A DNA stretch of 64,000 bases from NCBI GenBank assembly GCA_022653695.1, contig JALCSW010000001.1:425034-489033 (forward strand), read 5' to 3'. Each line of letters begins with the position of its first letter. Position 1 is the first letter of the stretch. Of the stretch, positions 8,466 to 16,552 are shown in pieces. The stretch is from Bacilli bacterium (GTDB lineage Bacteria > Bacillota_I > Bacilli_A > RFN20 > CAG-826). The position numbers were made by a program, and so were the translations under genes. Below the pieces are notes generated by a model. That model made no database searches and was not told the DNA's origin. It saw only the letters and a list, made by a program, of their open reading frames with translations.

Positions 8466-10991
8466 TCAGGCGGCTTGAACGAATATGACGGTGACGTCGA
8501 TCTCAAGACCGGTCGTCATCACGCCAAGCACAGTCTGCGTGTAGTAGACGCAGATGATGCCGGCCGCAAAGCCGTCATACGGCTTGGCATCCTTGATGTC
8601 AACCGGAGCGTTAATGGTGATGGTGCCGTTGTCATCGTCGGAAACGACGGTATCAACATCATAAGGCGCTTCCTCTTTGGTGACTGGGTTGTACCAAGTG
8701 ACCTTATCGATCGTGATGAGAACCTGAGAATCGACATAGTAGGACAGCGTGAACTCGGCGTTGTTAACGCCTTCGTCAAGGCTAGCAACCGCAATCTGAA
8801 CCTGTCCGCCAGCGGAATCTTCGCCATAGGTGAAGGCCGGAGTGGACTCGCCTTCAACGGCGATGGCGCCCGCTGTGCCAGCTTCGTAAAGAGCGTCGAA
8901 TGACCAGGCTTTCCCATCATACATGATGGACCCTTCGCCAGTCTCTTCGTCGTATTCGCAAGCGCTGGTGTCGGTACCCCAGCTGAGGGTGAAGCCCGAG
9001 CGGTTGTCGCTGCAAACGGTGTTGCAGAAGGCAAGCGGGTCAAGCGTGTTGCCACTAATGGCGCCGAATCCGAAGTCGAACTGACCAACCATCATGTGCT
9101 GGTAATAGACGTCGCTCCAAACGGCCGGAGCTTGATTCTTGATCACAAGTTCAACGCCATACTTATCGCGGCAAGCCTCGTTGAAGGCGTTCTGCAAATA
9201 GGAAGCTTCAAGACCGCCTTCTTGAGAGATCTGACCGGTGGTTTGATACCAAGAATCGAGAGTGATGGTAACCGGCTCAGCGGCAGTGCCGCCAGTGTAG
9301 TTGCCTTTCTTTTGTTCTTGTTCGATGGCGATCTGGAAGAGTTTCTCGGCTTTGGTCAGATTATAACCGCAGGTGTCGGGGTCACGATCGGCAAGGACCG
9401 CTTTGCCTTCATCGCTGTCACGATAGGCCAAGCCATTGAGAGGATCGTAGTCATAAGCACCGGAGAAGAAGCCTTGAGCCGCGTTACGGCCGAGAGTGGT
9501 GGCAAGCTCGTTGCGGTTGATGGAAGCGTAGAGGCCGTTCAGGAAGTTGATGTTGCTCATGATCGGCTTGCACTGGTATCCATTGTCCTTGCCCTGATCG
9601 ATGGTTCCGTTGGTTCCGAAGAGCGCGTTCCATTCGGCTTGGGTGCAGGAATTAACCTGGAATTTCCAGACGGTGCTGCCCTTGGTCTTGCGGAGTTCGG
9701 GGTTGTTGGCCTCGGCCGAGAGTTTGGAAGCCGGGACGGCGACGGCATCGAGGTTTTTTTCCTCTTTGTACTGCGTGTAGGCATAGGTGCTATCGCTCGC
9801 GGCGCCTGGCCAAACGCTGTATTTGTAGCCAGCGAAGTGATATTCGTCGCTGACGCAGCAAGTGGTGTTCTTCTTGAAGATGATCTGTTTGCCGGCCTCA
9901 ATGGCTTCAGGCATATAAACGCCGGTCGAGAGAACGGAGTCAACGGCGTTCAAACCGCTTGCTCCGGCTCCGGTATCGTTGTAGATGCCATAATGATCGG
10001 CGCCGCCAATGGCCGTGATGAACGACTCCGGAAGCGGGGCGTACATCGAGCTGGAAACGTAATACATCGCGTAGAAAGGATCCTTGGCGGTGTTGAAGGT
10101 GAATTTGAGGGCTTTTTTGGCCGCGTCGATTTGAATGCCAACGCTATCCCAACTCGGCGTTTTGCCGGCGGAAACCGCATCGCTATAAGCGCTGACGCCA
10201 GCGAAGCCGGTGGTCGCATCGCCAAGATCGGTGGCGCGAGACCAACCATTGTCGAGAGTCAGCTTGTACATCGTAAGATAATCTTCAAGCTGAATCCTGC
10301 GTCCGGCGAAATCCTTGATGCCGTCCTTGGCGGATAGCGTGTTGTAAACAAAACCGTCTTCGTCCGCGTGAACTGGGACTTCCCATGTGTTGGCAAAGCC
10401 ATTTTCATCAGCATCGACGGCAATCGGCATGGCACTCGCGAGAACCGGATACCACTCGTATCCGTCGCTGGTAGCGTTCGGCTTCATGTCGTAGTAGGCG
10501 ATAGTGAACATATCGTTCATGTCACTCGTGACGCTGTCCGTAGAATTCGCGGCATTGAAAGTGCCCGGATCATTCGTCTGGAAATCATGGAAATAGCGCG
10601 TATAAGGGCCGGGGTCACCCGCAAGGTCAGCGTTGATGGTCGCACGACCGACGCCGAAGCCGTAGTTCGGGATGTAGTTATCTAATAGACCCGAAAGACG
10701 GGAGTTGTAGAGGACGGTGCCGCCGTCATCGTAAAGCGGGATGCCTCCTAGGAAATTGTCGAGGATGTATCCTTCCTCGGCCCCGAGGATCTTGTTCTTG
10801 TCGGCGTAATCGATAGCGGAATAGTTGTAAATGCCATTGGCACGAACATCCGCTTTTTCGCCGGAGGAAGAAGAAGAAGAGGAAGACGAGCTGGCTGGGG
10901 CGGAACTCGCAGGGGCGCTGCTGGCTTTTGTGCAAGCGACTAAAGGCAATGCAGCGAGCGCGAGAACCAAAGCGATTTTCTGATTCTTCAT
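8466..10991 (-). CDS. oppA: Peptide-binding lipoprotein of the opp importer
   Basis: Extracellular lipid-anchored binding protein that delivers peptides to OppBC. The start at 10991 is chosen because AAGGAG lies 7 nt upstream and a normal lipoprotein signal follows at once (MKNQKIALVLALAALPLVAC, lipobox VAC). A longer in-frame start at 11015 would spoil the signal. A Ser/Ala-rich linker follows the Cys. Sequence such as KYGVELVIKNQAPAVWSDVYYQHMMVGQFDFGF fits the C-terminal lobe of SBP family 5. The length of 841 residues is well above the usual 530-600. The extra is in the middle and in a C-terminal beta-rich region of about 150 residues with VTKEEAPYDVDTVV-like sequence. It is the first gene of the opp operon. 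Confidence 0.88.
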   Translation of the reverse strand: MKNQKIALVLALAALPLVACTKASSAPASSAPASSSSSSSSSSGEKADVRANGIYNYSAIDYADKNKILGAEEGYILDNFLGGIPLYDDGGTVLYNSRLSGLLDNYIPNYGFGVGRATINADLAGDPGPYTRYFHDFQTNDPGTFNAANSTDSVTSDMNDMFTIAYYDMKPNATSDGYEWYPVLASAMPIAVDADENGFANTWEVPVHADEDGFVYNTLSAKDGIKDFAGRRIQLEDYLTMYKLTLDNGWSRATDLGDATTGFAGVSAYSDAVSAGKTPSWDSVGIQIDAAKKALKFTFNTAKDPFYAMYYVSSSMYAPLPESFITAIGGADHYGIYNDTGAGASGLNAVDSVLSTGVYMPEAIEAGKQIIFKKNTTCCVSDEYHFAGYKYSVWPGAASDSTYAYTQYKEEKNLDAVAVPASKLSAEANNPELRKTKGSTVWKFQVNSCTQAEWNALFGTNGTIDQGKDNGYQCKPIMSNINFLNGLYASINRNELATTLGRNAAQGFFSGAYDYDPLNGLAYRDSDEGKAVLADRDPDTCGYNLTKAEKLFQIAIEQEQKKGNYTGGTAAEPVTITLDSWYQTTGQISQEGGLEASYLQNAFNEACRDKYGVELVIKNQAPAVWSDVYYQHMMVGQFDFGFGAISGNTLDPLAFCNTVCSDNRSGFTLSWGTDTSACEYDEETGEGSIMYDGKAWSFDALYEAGTAGAIAVEGESTPAFTYGEDSAGGQVQIAVASLDEGVNNAEFTLSYYVDSQVLITIDKVTWYNPVTKEEAPYDVDTVVSDDDNGTITINAPVDIKDAKPYDGFAAGIICVYYTQTVLGVMTTGLEIDVTVIFVQAA

Positions 10992-11021
10992 GTTTTGACT
11001 CCTTTCCAAAGTCATAGCACA

Positions 11022-11049
11022 ACAATAAAAGAGAGAGAAAAATTGTCAA
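11022..11049 (-). promoter_or_regulatory. Promoter of the opp operon
   Basis: On the minus strand TTGACA (11044-11049) is followed after 16 bp by TATTGT (11022-11027). The predicted start of transcription gives a short leader of about 25 nt before the AAGGAG site of oppA. Confidence 0.55.
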
Positions 11050-11072
11050 TAATTACTTTCACAATCCACAAA

Positions 11073-11477
11073 TTAAGCGCTGATTGTGGCTTCGACGAGC
11101 GATAAAACCAAAGATGCCGCGACGAAGATTCCGCCAACGATAAAGAAAGGCAAAGTATATGGTTTGTTCGCGGATCTTTTCTCCATCATGGCCTCATGGT
11201 AGTCGCTCGCTTGATCGTATTTTTTCTTGAGGGGATTCCGCCAGCTCTCAAAAAACCGGCGAAAAGCGAAAAGCGGAACGTCAAAAAGGCCGCTTCGATG
11301 AATATAAATCTGGATAATGACAAGAATGATGAGGCCCGAAGGAACGAACAGGGAATTGATCCACCACTTAAGCGAACCGTCGCCCAATCCGTAGAAAATG
11401 CCAAAAAAACAGGCTGTTGGCAAGACCAAAGCGATCACCCAAGAAAGCCATGCTTCAGTTTTGGAACCAGGTTTCAT
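11073..11477 (-). CDS. Small membrane protein, possibly DUF3899
   Basis: A 134-residue protein with three predicted membrane segments: about 10-32 (WVIALVLPTACFFGIFYGL), 37-58 (INSLFVPSGLIILVIIQIYI) and 108-130 (PFFIVGGIFVAASLVLSLV). A basic cytoplasmic loop lies between the last two. The RSGLFDVPLFAFRRF stretch after helix 2 recalls DUF3899 proteins of Firmicutes; I am only moderately sure. It follows the next membrane gene upstream by 17 bases, so the two are probably one transcript. Function unknown. Confidence 0.7.
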   Translation of the reverse strand: MKPGSKTEAWLSWVIALVLPTACFFGIFYGLGDGSLKWWINSLFVPSGLIILVIIQIYIHRSGLFDVPLFAFRRFFESWRNPLKKKYDQASDYHEAMMEKRSANKPYTLPFFIVGGIFVAASLVLSLVEATISA

Positions 11478-11494
11478 CGCGCTAAAACCGAAGC

Positions 11495-12232
11495 CTATCG
11501 TTGAGCGGAAGGCAGTGATTTATTGAAAACGGGATCCTTGTCCGGATCGTAGTCGTTGCTGACGCTGATGGTGAAGATAAAGATAAGCGAGAACACGGAG
11601 GCGCGGCTTTCGAAAAAGAGGGCCCAGAAATCGGCATCGAGGTTTGAGGTGCTATTGAGGAAGTTGACTTCGTTATAAGCCACGATGTAGACGAAAACCA
11701 AGGCGATGACGAACGAAAGGCCATACGTCCATCGGAATTCGCCATCAAGCGTCTTCTTGGCGGCGAAATAAAAGAGCGAAATGAGGGCGATGGCGCCAAT
11801 GGAACCGCAAACGGTGATGGTACGGGCCTCTTGCTCAAGTTTGATGACGGCTTGTGAGCGGGCAACGTCAGTCGTGTAATCGCTGTAATTGTACATAATG
11901 GAGGTCACTCGACCACTCAGCGCGACATCAGTCCAAATGACGCGGGTGAGCATATAGGCGACCAAAACGGCAAGGACGGCGTAAACCGCGGCGATCTTGC
12001 TCGTGTTTTTGAATCTGCGAAAACCGCCGATGGCGGAGATGACGACGAAAACCAAACCCATGAGACCGATGTAAATGGCATTGAGACGATATTCGTCGGT
12101 ATGAAGGGATTCGTTTCGAATGACCTTGACGATGGCGAGCAGGCAAACGGCGATGCCAAGCAAACCCATGACAAAAGTCATGTTGAATCTCCAAAATGGC
12201 TCTTTGCGACTCGATATGTTAGTGCCTTCCAT
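11495..12232 (-). CDS. Hypothetical six-helix membrane protein
   Basis: I do not recognise this 245-residue protein. It shows about six hydrophobic segments: near 18-38, 52-70, 80-97, 142-160, 170-188 and 213-232. A polar extracellular stretch between the third and fourth contains YNYSDYTTDVARSQAV. There are no obvious catalytic motifs. The start at 12232 is preceded by a weak GAGG. It is cotranscribed with the small membrane protein at 11073-11477. Confidence 0.7.
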   Translation of the reverse strand: MEGTNISSRKEPFWRFNMTFVMGLLGIAVCLLAIVKVIRNESLHTDEYRLNAIYIGLMGLVFVVISAIGGFRRFKNTSKIAAVYAVLAVLVAYMLTRVIWTDVALSGRVTSIMYNYSDYTTDVARSQAVIKLEQEARTITVCGSIGAIALISLFYFAAKKTLDGEFRWTYGLSFVIALVFVYIVAYNEVNFLNSTSNLDADFWALFFESRASVFSLIFIFTISVSNDYDPDKDPVFNKSLPSAQR

Positions 12233-12371
12233 GCTGCTTACCTCGCTCCCAAAAGACTTCTACGAAGCCCGCTTACATTATCACGGGCGCATAACAACTT
12301 AAAGAATAATTCGTTTTCCGCAAAACTTCACCTTGGAAACGGGTTCGCGCGCTTTTTTTGGCGAAGGCAAA

Positions 12372-12408
12372 GAAAAAGCCGCCCCGGGGAATAGCCCCGT
12401 GACGGCTT
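12372..12408 (-). terminator. Terminator of the PIN-domain gene
   Basis: On the minus strand AAGCCG...CGGCTT encloses a second stem CGGGG/CCCCG and is followed by TTTTTC. It lies directly after the stop codon at 12413. Confidence 0.8.
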
Positions 12409-12412
12409 GCGT

Positions 12413-14395
12413 TCACTTCTTGCCTAATTCAACGAGTTTGGCGGTTATTTTGGGGGAGGAGACGAGAAGTTTTTTCCTCTCGGCCTCGCTCAGTCCGCGG
12501 ATACGGGCCTTTTGCGCCTTCAGATCTTTAATCTTATTATCGACTGGATAATTCGGGTTATTGATATTGGCGCTTAGGACCTTGTCGGCGGCCAAGGCCT
12601 CGCTCAAGCTCGTCGATTTGGCTTTAGCCGTTTTCGCGGGGGCTTTCCTAGGAGCTTTGGTCCCCGCTTTTGGCTTGGACGCGGGCTTTTTGGCAACAGG
12701 CTTGCGTTTGCTGACAGGGGAACCGGTTTTTGGTTTCCGCCCGGCGCGAGCTGACGTCTTGGCCGGCTCGACGCGGTCGGCCCCCTTGGAGCCATCGCGA
12801 CGGACGATGCCGAGCGTTTGGCCGTCTTCGCGACGGCTTTTGCGCTCAATGTAGGCTTTGGTATCGTCGTTAGGGACGCCAACGATAAGGGTAGCTCCGG
12901 AAGGAGCGGCGATGTTCGTCTCCAAAACGGGGGCTTCCCTCTCGACGGCCTTCTTAGGACGGCCGCGGCGAGCCAAAGGCTTTGCCTCCGGCTTTGAAGC
13001 CACGGCTTTGGGGGCCTCTTCGGCAACGCCCTTCGTCGGTTCGGCTTTCGGGGCCACGACGGCCTTCGCGGGTTGGTTTGGCTTAATCATATAGGCTTTG
13101 TAATCCCGTTCCGTTTTCTCGACATGGACGAGAAGGCCGCCTATCGGCAGCTCTTTGCTTTCGCCGGTCGAGAGCGTTCCGACGTCTTTGCTCACGCGCG
13201 CCAAATCGTCGGTCGTGAGATCGACGGGACCGTGAACCCCCTTGAAGAAAGGGATCGAAGGGTCACGGAACATCAGCCCCTCATGGGTGCCGCAGGCTTT
13301 GATGGCGTCGGCCGGCGTCCGGCCGAATTCGAACCAGGAATGCGGTTTGCCCGCTTCTTTGATGGGGGACGAGACGAGCGGCCTCGTCATGCTGGGCTCG
13401 GGTTTCGAGGCTTCGGCTTTGACGAGGGGAACCGCCTTTGGGGCGGAAGCCGGCTTTTCGGAAACGGGCTTGACCGCCTCGAACTTGCCGCCGAGTTTGC
13501 TCAGTTCGGCTTTGAGCTGATCGATTGTGTAAGCCAAAGAAAGTTTGCTCAGTTCCTCGGGCTTCAAGGAAGCCAATGCCGTCAGTTGAGCATTAATGTC
13601 GGCAATCTTCTTCTCCTTTGGGTACTTAGGGTTGGGCAGGGCGCTGCAAAGGCGGAAATCCGCCTGAGCGATCGGGCTCTGCGCTTCCATGGGGCGCTCA
13701 AACGAATCGCGCCGCTCCTCACGATAACGATGGTCGTTGCCATCTTTAAAAGATCGGCCGGCTCTAAATGAACCGCTATGGCGGTCACTGCGATTGGATA
13801 TTCTAGTATGGTCATTCGAGACGCTGGGTCTCACGTTTTCTCGATGATGGCAGCTGCGATTGCTTTCGCCGGGTTCGCCAAGGTTTTCTTCGAGGTCGCC
13901 GTCCTTATTGATGCGGCAGACTTTCAGATACCGTCCGTGAATCGAACCAAGGGTGTTCAAACTTCGTAGGTCATACGCCAGTTTTTTGTCCTGCGTGATG
14001 ACGAGGATCTTGTTTTGAACGCGGAGAGATGAGATTTCGGCGTAGAGCGCCTCATCAGCGAAGCCCGTGCTGTTTTCGCTATACGGTGCCTTCCTGATTT
14101 CCAAGGTTCTGTCGTGCCACCTTTCGTGGCGCAGGATCTTGAGAGCGCGTTTCGCTTCAATGCGGGCCTCTTGGGCCTCTTTGTCTTTGCTCTTGGCGTG
14201 TTTTTTGAGCTCTTCCACGCACTCGGCGATGACAATAACGCTGAATCCTTCCCTCCAGTACTCCTTGGATGCCACTAAGGTATCCATGAAAACCGGGAAA
14301 CTGTCTTCCATCAGAGAACACGTATCGACGAACGCAAAGTCATAAGCGCTTAATTGCTTGGCTAGGTTCGAGGATTTGCTCTCCTCTTTGTACAT
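12413..14395 (-). CDS. PIN-domain protein with Lys/Ala/Pro-rich tail and two terminal repeats
   Basis: Residues 15-180 look like a PIN-fold nuclease domain. FAFVDTCSLMED gives the first acidic residue (D24), and later acidic residues include VITQDKKLAYD. PIN domains are Mg-dependent RNA nucleases, often toxin-like or in RNA processing. Residues 190-245 are Arg/Ser/His-rich. Two related 50-residue units follow: one near 255 (NPKYPKEKKIADINAQL) and one at the C-terminus from 613 (NPNYPVDNKIKDLKAQ). Between them are a domain near 340-430 (SWFEFGRTPADAIKACG) and a basic AT-hook-like region (PLARRGRPKKAVERE). The total of 660 residues is far longer than a plain PIN protein. Nucleic-acid binding through the tail is an inference. 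An AGGAGG lies about 21 nt before the ATG, too far for a normal site. Confidence 0.7.
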   Translation of the reverse strand: MYKEESKSSNLAKQLSAYDFAFVDTCSLMEDSFPVFMDTLVASKEYWREGFSVIVIAECVEELKKHAKSKDKEAQEARIEAKRALKILRHERWHDRTLEIRKAPYSENSTGFADEALYAEISSLRVQNKILVITQDKKLAYDLRSLNTLGSIHGRYLKVCRINKDGDLEENLGEPGESNRSCHHRENVRPSVSNDHTRISNRSDRHSGSFRAGRSFKDGNDHRYREERRDSFERPMEAQSPIAQADFRLCSALPNPKYPKEKKIADINAQLTALASLKPEELSKLSLAYTIDQLKAELSKLGGKFEAVKPVSEKPASAPKAVPLVKAEASKPEPSMTRPLVSSPIKEAGKPHSWFEFGRTPADAIKACGTHEGLMFRDPSIPFFKGVHGPVDLTTDDLARVSKDVGTLSTGESKELPIGGLLVHVEKTERDYKAYMIKPNQPAKAVVAPKAEPTKGVAEEAPKAVASKPEAKPLARRGRPKKAVEREAPVLETNIAAPSGATLIVGVPNDDTKAYIERKSRREDGQTLGIVRRDGSKGADRVEPAKTSARAGRKPKTGSPVSKRKPVAKKPASKPKAGTKAPRKAPAKTAKAKSTSLSEALAADKVLSANINNPNYPVDNKIKDLKAQKARIRGLSEAERKKLLVSSPKITAKLVELGKK

Positions 14396-14604
14396 AACTT
14401 ATTTCTTTTTGATGTACCTCCTGCCGCTATTCTAAACTAAAAACCCCGCAGGCGCTTGCAATATCCGCAAAATAGTTTCCTTTTTCCCTTGAAAACTATG
14501 AAAACCCTTTCATTTTTAGACAAAAAACATAAGGTTTTATCGGCACTTTTCGTGAAAGCAGTTTCAGAAAGGGCTACCAGAAACCGCTACCAAGGGAAAA
14601 AGGC
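14396..14604. other. Non-coding gap between divergent genes
   Basis: AT-rich sequence upstream of the PIN gene (minus) and of the small gene at 14707 (plus). I see no gene in it. A short direct repeat (GCTACCAGAAACC, GCTACCAAGG) lies near 14571-14595. Confidence 0.5.
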
Positions 14605-14632
14605 TTGAGACCCGTTTCTTTTCCGCTATATT
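14605..14632 (+). promoter_or_regulatory. Promoter of the 52-aa gene
   Basis: TTGAGA (14605-14610) and TATATT (14627-14632) are spaced by 16 bp. They predict a leader of about 68 nt ending in an AGGAGG site before the ATG at 14707. Confidence 0.6.
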
Positions 14633-14706
14633 TCATGGCGAGGGCAGAAGTCAATGACCCTCGAAGAGACGAAACGACACGAAACGAAAAAGGAGGAATT
14701 GCATCA

Positions 14707-14865
14707 ATGACCAATAAACGCAAAGATCTCAGTCTTGAGGATTATGGCGACAGCCGCAAAAGCGATATCGCCTATGGCGAATTGCTTAGCCAAATCGCCA
14801 GCGAGCCGAACCCGATCTTCAACGACGACGAAATCGATGAAGAGGCGCAGCGGAACTTCCGCTGA
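14707..14865 (+). CDS. Small acidic protein of 52 residues, function unknown
   Basis: The ATG at 14707 follows AAAGGAGG with good spacing and is preferred over an in-frame ATG at 14605 that overlaps the promoter. The product is MTNKRKDLSLEDYG... ending in EEAQRNFR. It is highly charged, with no membrane segment or cysteine. A promoter and a strong terminator make it a self-contained unit, which argues that it is a real gene. Confidence 0.7.
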   Translation: MTNKRKDLSLEDYGDSRKSDIAYGELLSQIASEPNPIFNDDEIDEEAQRNFR

Positions 14866-14884
14866 GCGCCGCAAGAGAAAAGAG

Positions 14885-14909
14885 GCATCCGCAACGGGAT
14901 GCTTTTTTT
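14885..14909 (+). terminator. Terminator of the 52-aa gene
   Basis: GCATCC and GGATGC form a 6-bp stem with a 6-nt loop, followed by seven T. Confidence 0.8.
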
Positions 14910-14915
14910 GTTGAT

Positions 14916-14944
14916 TTGAACCCAACCCTTTCTTGTCATATATT
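14916..14944 (+). promoter_or_regulatory. Promoter giving a leaderless XRE mRNA
   Basis: TTGAAC (14916-14921), a 17-bp spacer and TATATT (14939-14944). Only 7 nt separate the -10 box from the ATG at 14952, so transcription should start at or next to the start codon. Confidence 0.65.
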
Positions 14945-14951
14945 GTTTCTT

Positions 14952-15572
14952 ATGCAGGACATCGTCGAAACCGTGGCCAAGAATCTGGCGGATCTCCGGA
15001 AGAGCCGGAACCTCACCCAAGGGCAATTGGCCGAAAAATTCTCCTATAGCGACAAAGCCATCTCCAAATGGGAGCACGGCGAAACGTTGCCGGATTTAGG
15101 CACTTTGCAGCAATTGGCCGATTTTTATGGGGTCACGATCGATTACCTGACTCATGAGCCAACCGAAGATAACCGCAAACTCTATTCCAAGGGCCCCAAA
15201 CCCACCATCGCGCGACGTCACTGGTTCTCCATGGCGCTCACGCTGGTTTGCATTTTTTTCATCGCCACCGTCGCCACCGTCGCGGTCTATATCATGCATG
15301 CCGAGGACGAATTGTCGCCTTGGTTGCCTTTTCTTTGGGCCGCGGCGGGAGCCTGTTTCTCGCTCTCGTGTTTCTTCACCCACTGGCGGCTTAAAAACGA
15401 AGCGGTCGGTTGGTGGGTCGTCACCGATTGGGCGGTCCTTACCTCCATCTACGTCAGCATGGGCCTTTATCTTCCGAACGGAAGCGGATGGGCCCTTTGG
15501 GTTATCTATATCATCGGCGTGCCGGTGATGGTTGGCTTGCTGCTCTCGCTTCGTTACCAAGGTCGCGACTAG
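14952..15572 (+). CDS. XRE-family regulator with membrane domain
   Basis: Residues 1-65 form an HTH_3/XRE DNA-binding domain (LRKSRNLTQGQLAEKFSYSDKAISKWEHGETLPDLGTLQQL). After a short linker there are about four membrane helices, around 90-113, 120-140, 150-172 and 180-198. Membrane-anchored XRE regulators of this build are common in Firmicutes; they usually control a few nearby genes. The start at 14952 is chosen because there is no Shine-Dalgarno site and the promoter sits immediately upstream. An upstream in-frame ATG at 14916 lies inside the -35 box. The product has 206 residues. Confidence 0.85.
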   Translation: MQDIVETVAKNLADLRKSRNLTQGQLAEKFSYSDKAISKWEHGETLPDLGTLQQLADFYGVTIDYLTHEPTEDNRKLYSKGPKPTIARRHWFSMALTLVCIFFIATVATVAVYIMHAEDELSPWLPFLWAAAGACFSLSCFFTHWRLKNEAVGWWVVTDWAVLTSIYVSMGLYLPNGSGWALWVIYIIGVPVMVGLLLSLRYQGRD

Positions 15573-15596
15573 GCCTTTTCCGTCCGTTATCCCCTT

Positions 15597-16499
15597 TTAT
15601 TTTGTCGGCGTCCTTTCCATATGGGCGCGGAAAAAGGCGCACTCGTCGTCATTGGCTTGCTTGGCATGCCCTTCGTTGACCACTAAATGGAAAACGTGCT
15701 GAAGTCCGTTGCCTTCCTGGGAAACGTATTCCTTGAACGCGAACGGGATTTTCAGTTCCGTGAGCCTTTCGACGAGCGGCTTATTCATAGGTTTGATGAA
15801 ATCCTTTTCGGACGTCAAAACGTAGGAAGGCGGAAAATCCTTGGTCATATTAGCCAAAATCTCGTAACGCGGATCGCCGCGTTGGCGATAGCCTTTGCCG
15901 AGGTACCACCGCCACACGGAATCGGCATCCCGATCGAGGGCGGAGTAGTCATAACCCAGCGCGCAATAAAGACCGCAATTAAGGCCCAACCCTCGAATTT
16001 TAACCCTAGTTTGCAGGGAAAACAGGCTTTTGTATGACGGATTGGTCGCAATGGAGGCATACTGGGCCGCCATCTGCGCCCCCGAAGAATCGCCGGCAAG
16101 GAAAACGTTATTGAGATCGAATCCGTAACGATCCGCCTTATCCTCGGCGAACGAGAGAACGCGGTCGAGTTCCTCAAGGGCGTAAGGAAACTTCTTTCTC
16201 GGCGCGAGAACATAATTGTAGCAAATGACCGCGAAGCCTCTTGCGGCGAGGTCCTCGGCATAGAGACGATAGATCTCTTTGTCGCCATAGAACCAGCCAC
16301 CCCCATGAACCACCGCGATAAGAGGCAAGACGCCTCTCGTGTTGGCCGGGCGGAAAACGTCGAGGAGATGCCATTTCCCATAGCCTTTCATGTAACGGAC
16401 GTTCCGATACCCTATCACTCCATGGGGCTCCGGAATCAGGCGATTGCGATCGATATCGGCTTTATGGATGCGGTTTTTTATGGCGAAGCGCTTGAACAT
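15597..16499 (-). CDS. Alpha/beta-hydrolase esterase, HSL/lipase type
   Basis: Cytoplasmic serine hydrolase. The oxyanion-hole motif HGGGWFYGD and the nucleophile elbow AGDSSGAQ are those of the hormone-sensitive-lipase/BD-FAE group. The catalytic Asp should lie near LTSEKDFIKP and the His near QHVFHL. It probably acts on small esters; the substrate cannot be read from sequence. The start at 16499 gives 300 residues and leaves the clpB terminator outside the gene. A longer in-frame ATG at 16550 would place the terminator inside the coding region. Neither start has a clear ribosome site. Confidence 0.8.
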   Translation of the reverse strand: MFKRFAIKNRIHKADIDRNRLIPEPHGVIGYRNVRYMKGYGKWHLLDVFRPANTRGVLPLIAVVHGGGWFYGDKEIYRLYAEDLAARGFAVICYNYVLAPRKKFPYALEELDRVLSFAEDKADRYGFDLNNVFLAGDSSGAQMAAQYASIATNPSYKSLFSLQTRVKIRGLGLNCGLYCALGYDYSALDRDADSVWRWYLGKGYRQRGDPRYEILANMTKDFPPSYVLTSEKDFIKPMNKPLVERLTELKIPFAFKEYVSQEGNGLQHVFHLVVNEGHAKQANDDECAFFRAHMERTPTK

Positions 16500-16517
16500 C
16501 TTGGGATTATTGTCGCA

Positions 16518-16545
16518 CAAAAAAGGCCTGCGATGAGGCAGGTCC
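16518..16545 (-). terminator. Terminator of clpB
   Basis: On the minus strand CCTGC/GCAGG with a CTCATC loop is followed by CCTTTTTT, eight bases after the clpB stop codon. Confidence 0.8.
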
Positions 16546-16552
16546 TTCATTG

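Noticed and set aside
9096-10337. A 413-codon open frame on the plus strand opposite oppA
   Set aside because: It is antisense to a clear lipoprotein gene and lacks a ribosome site or a family match.
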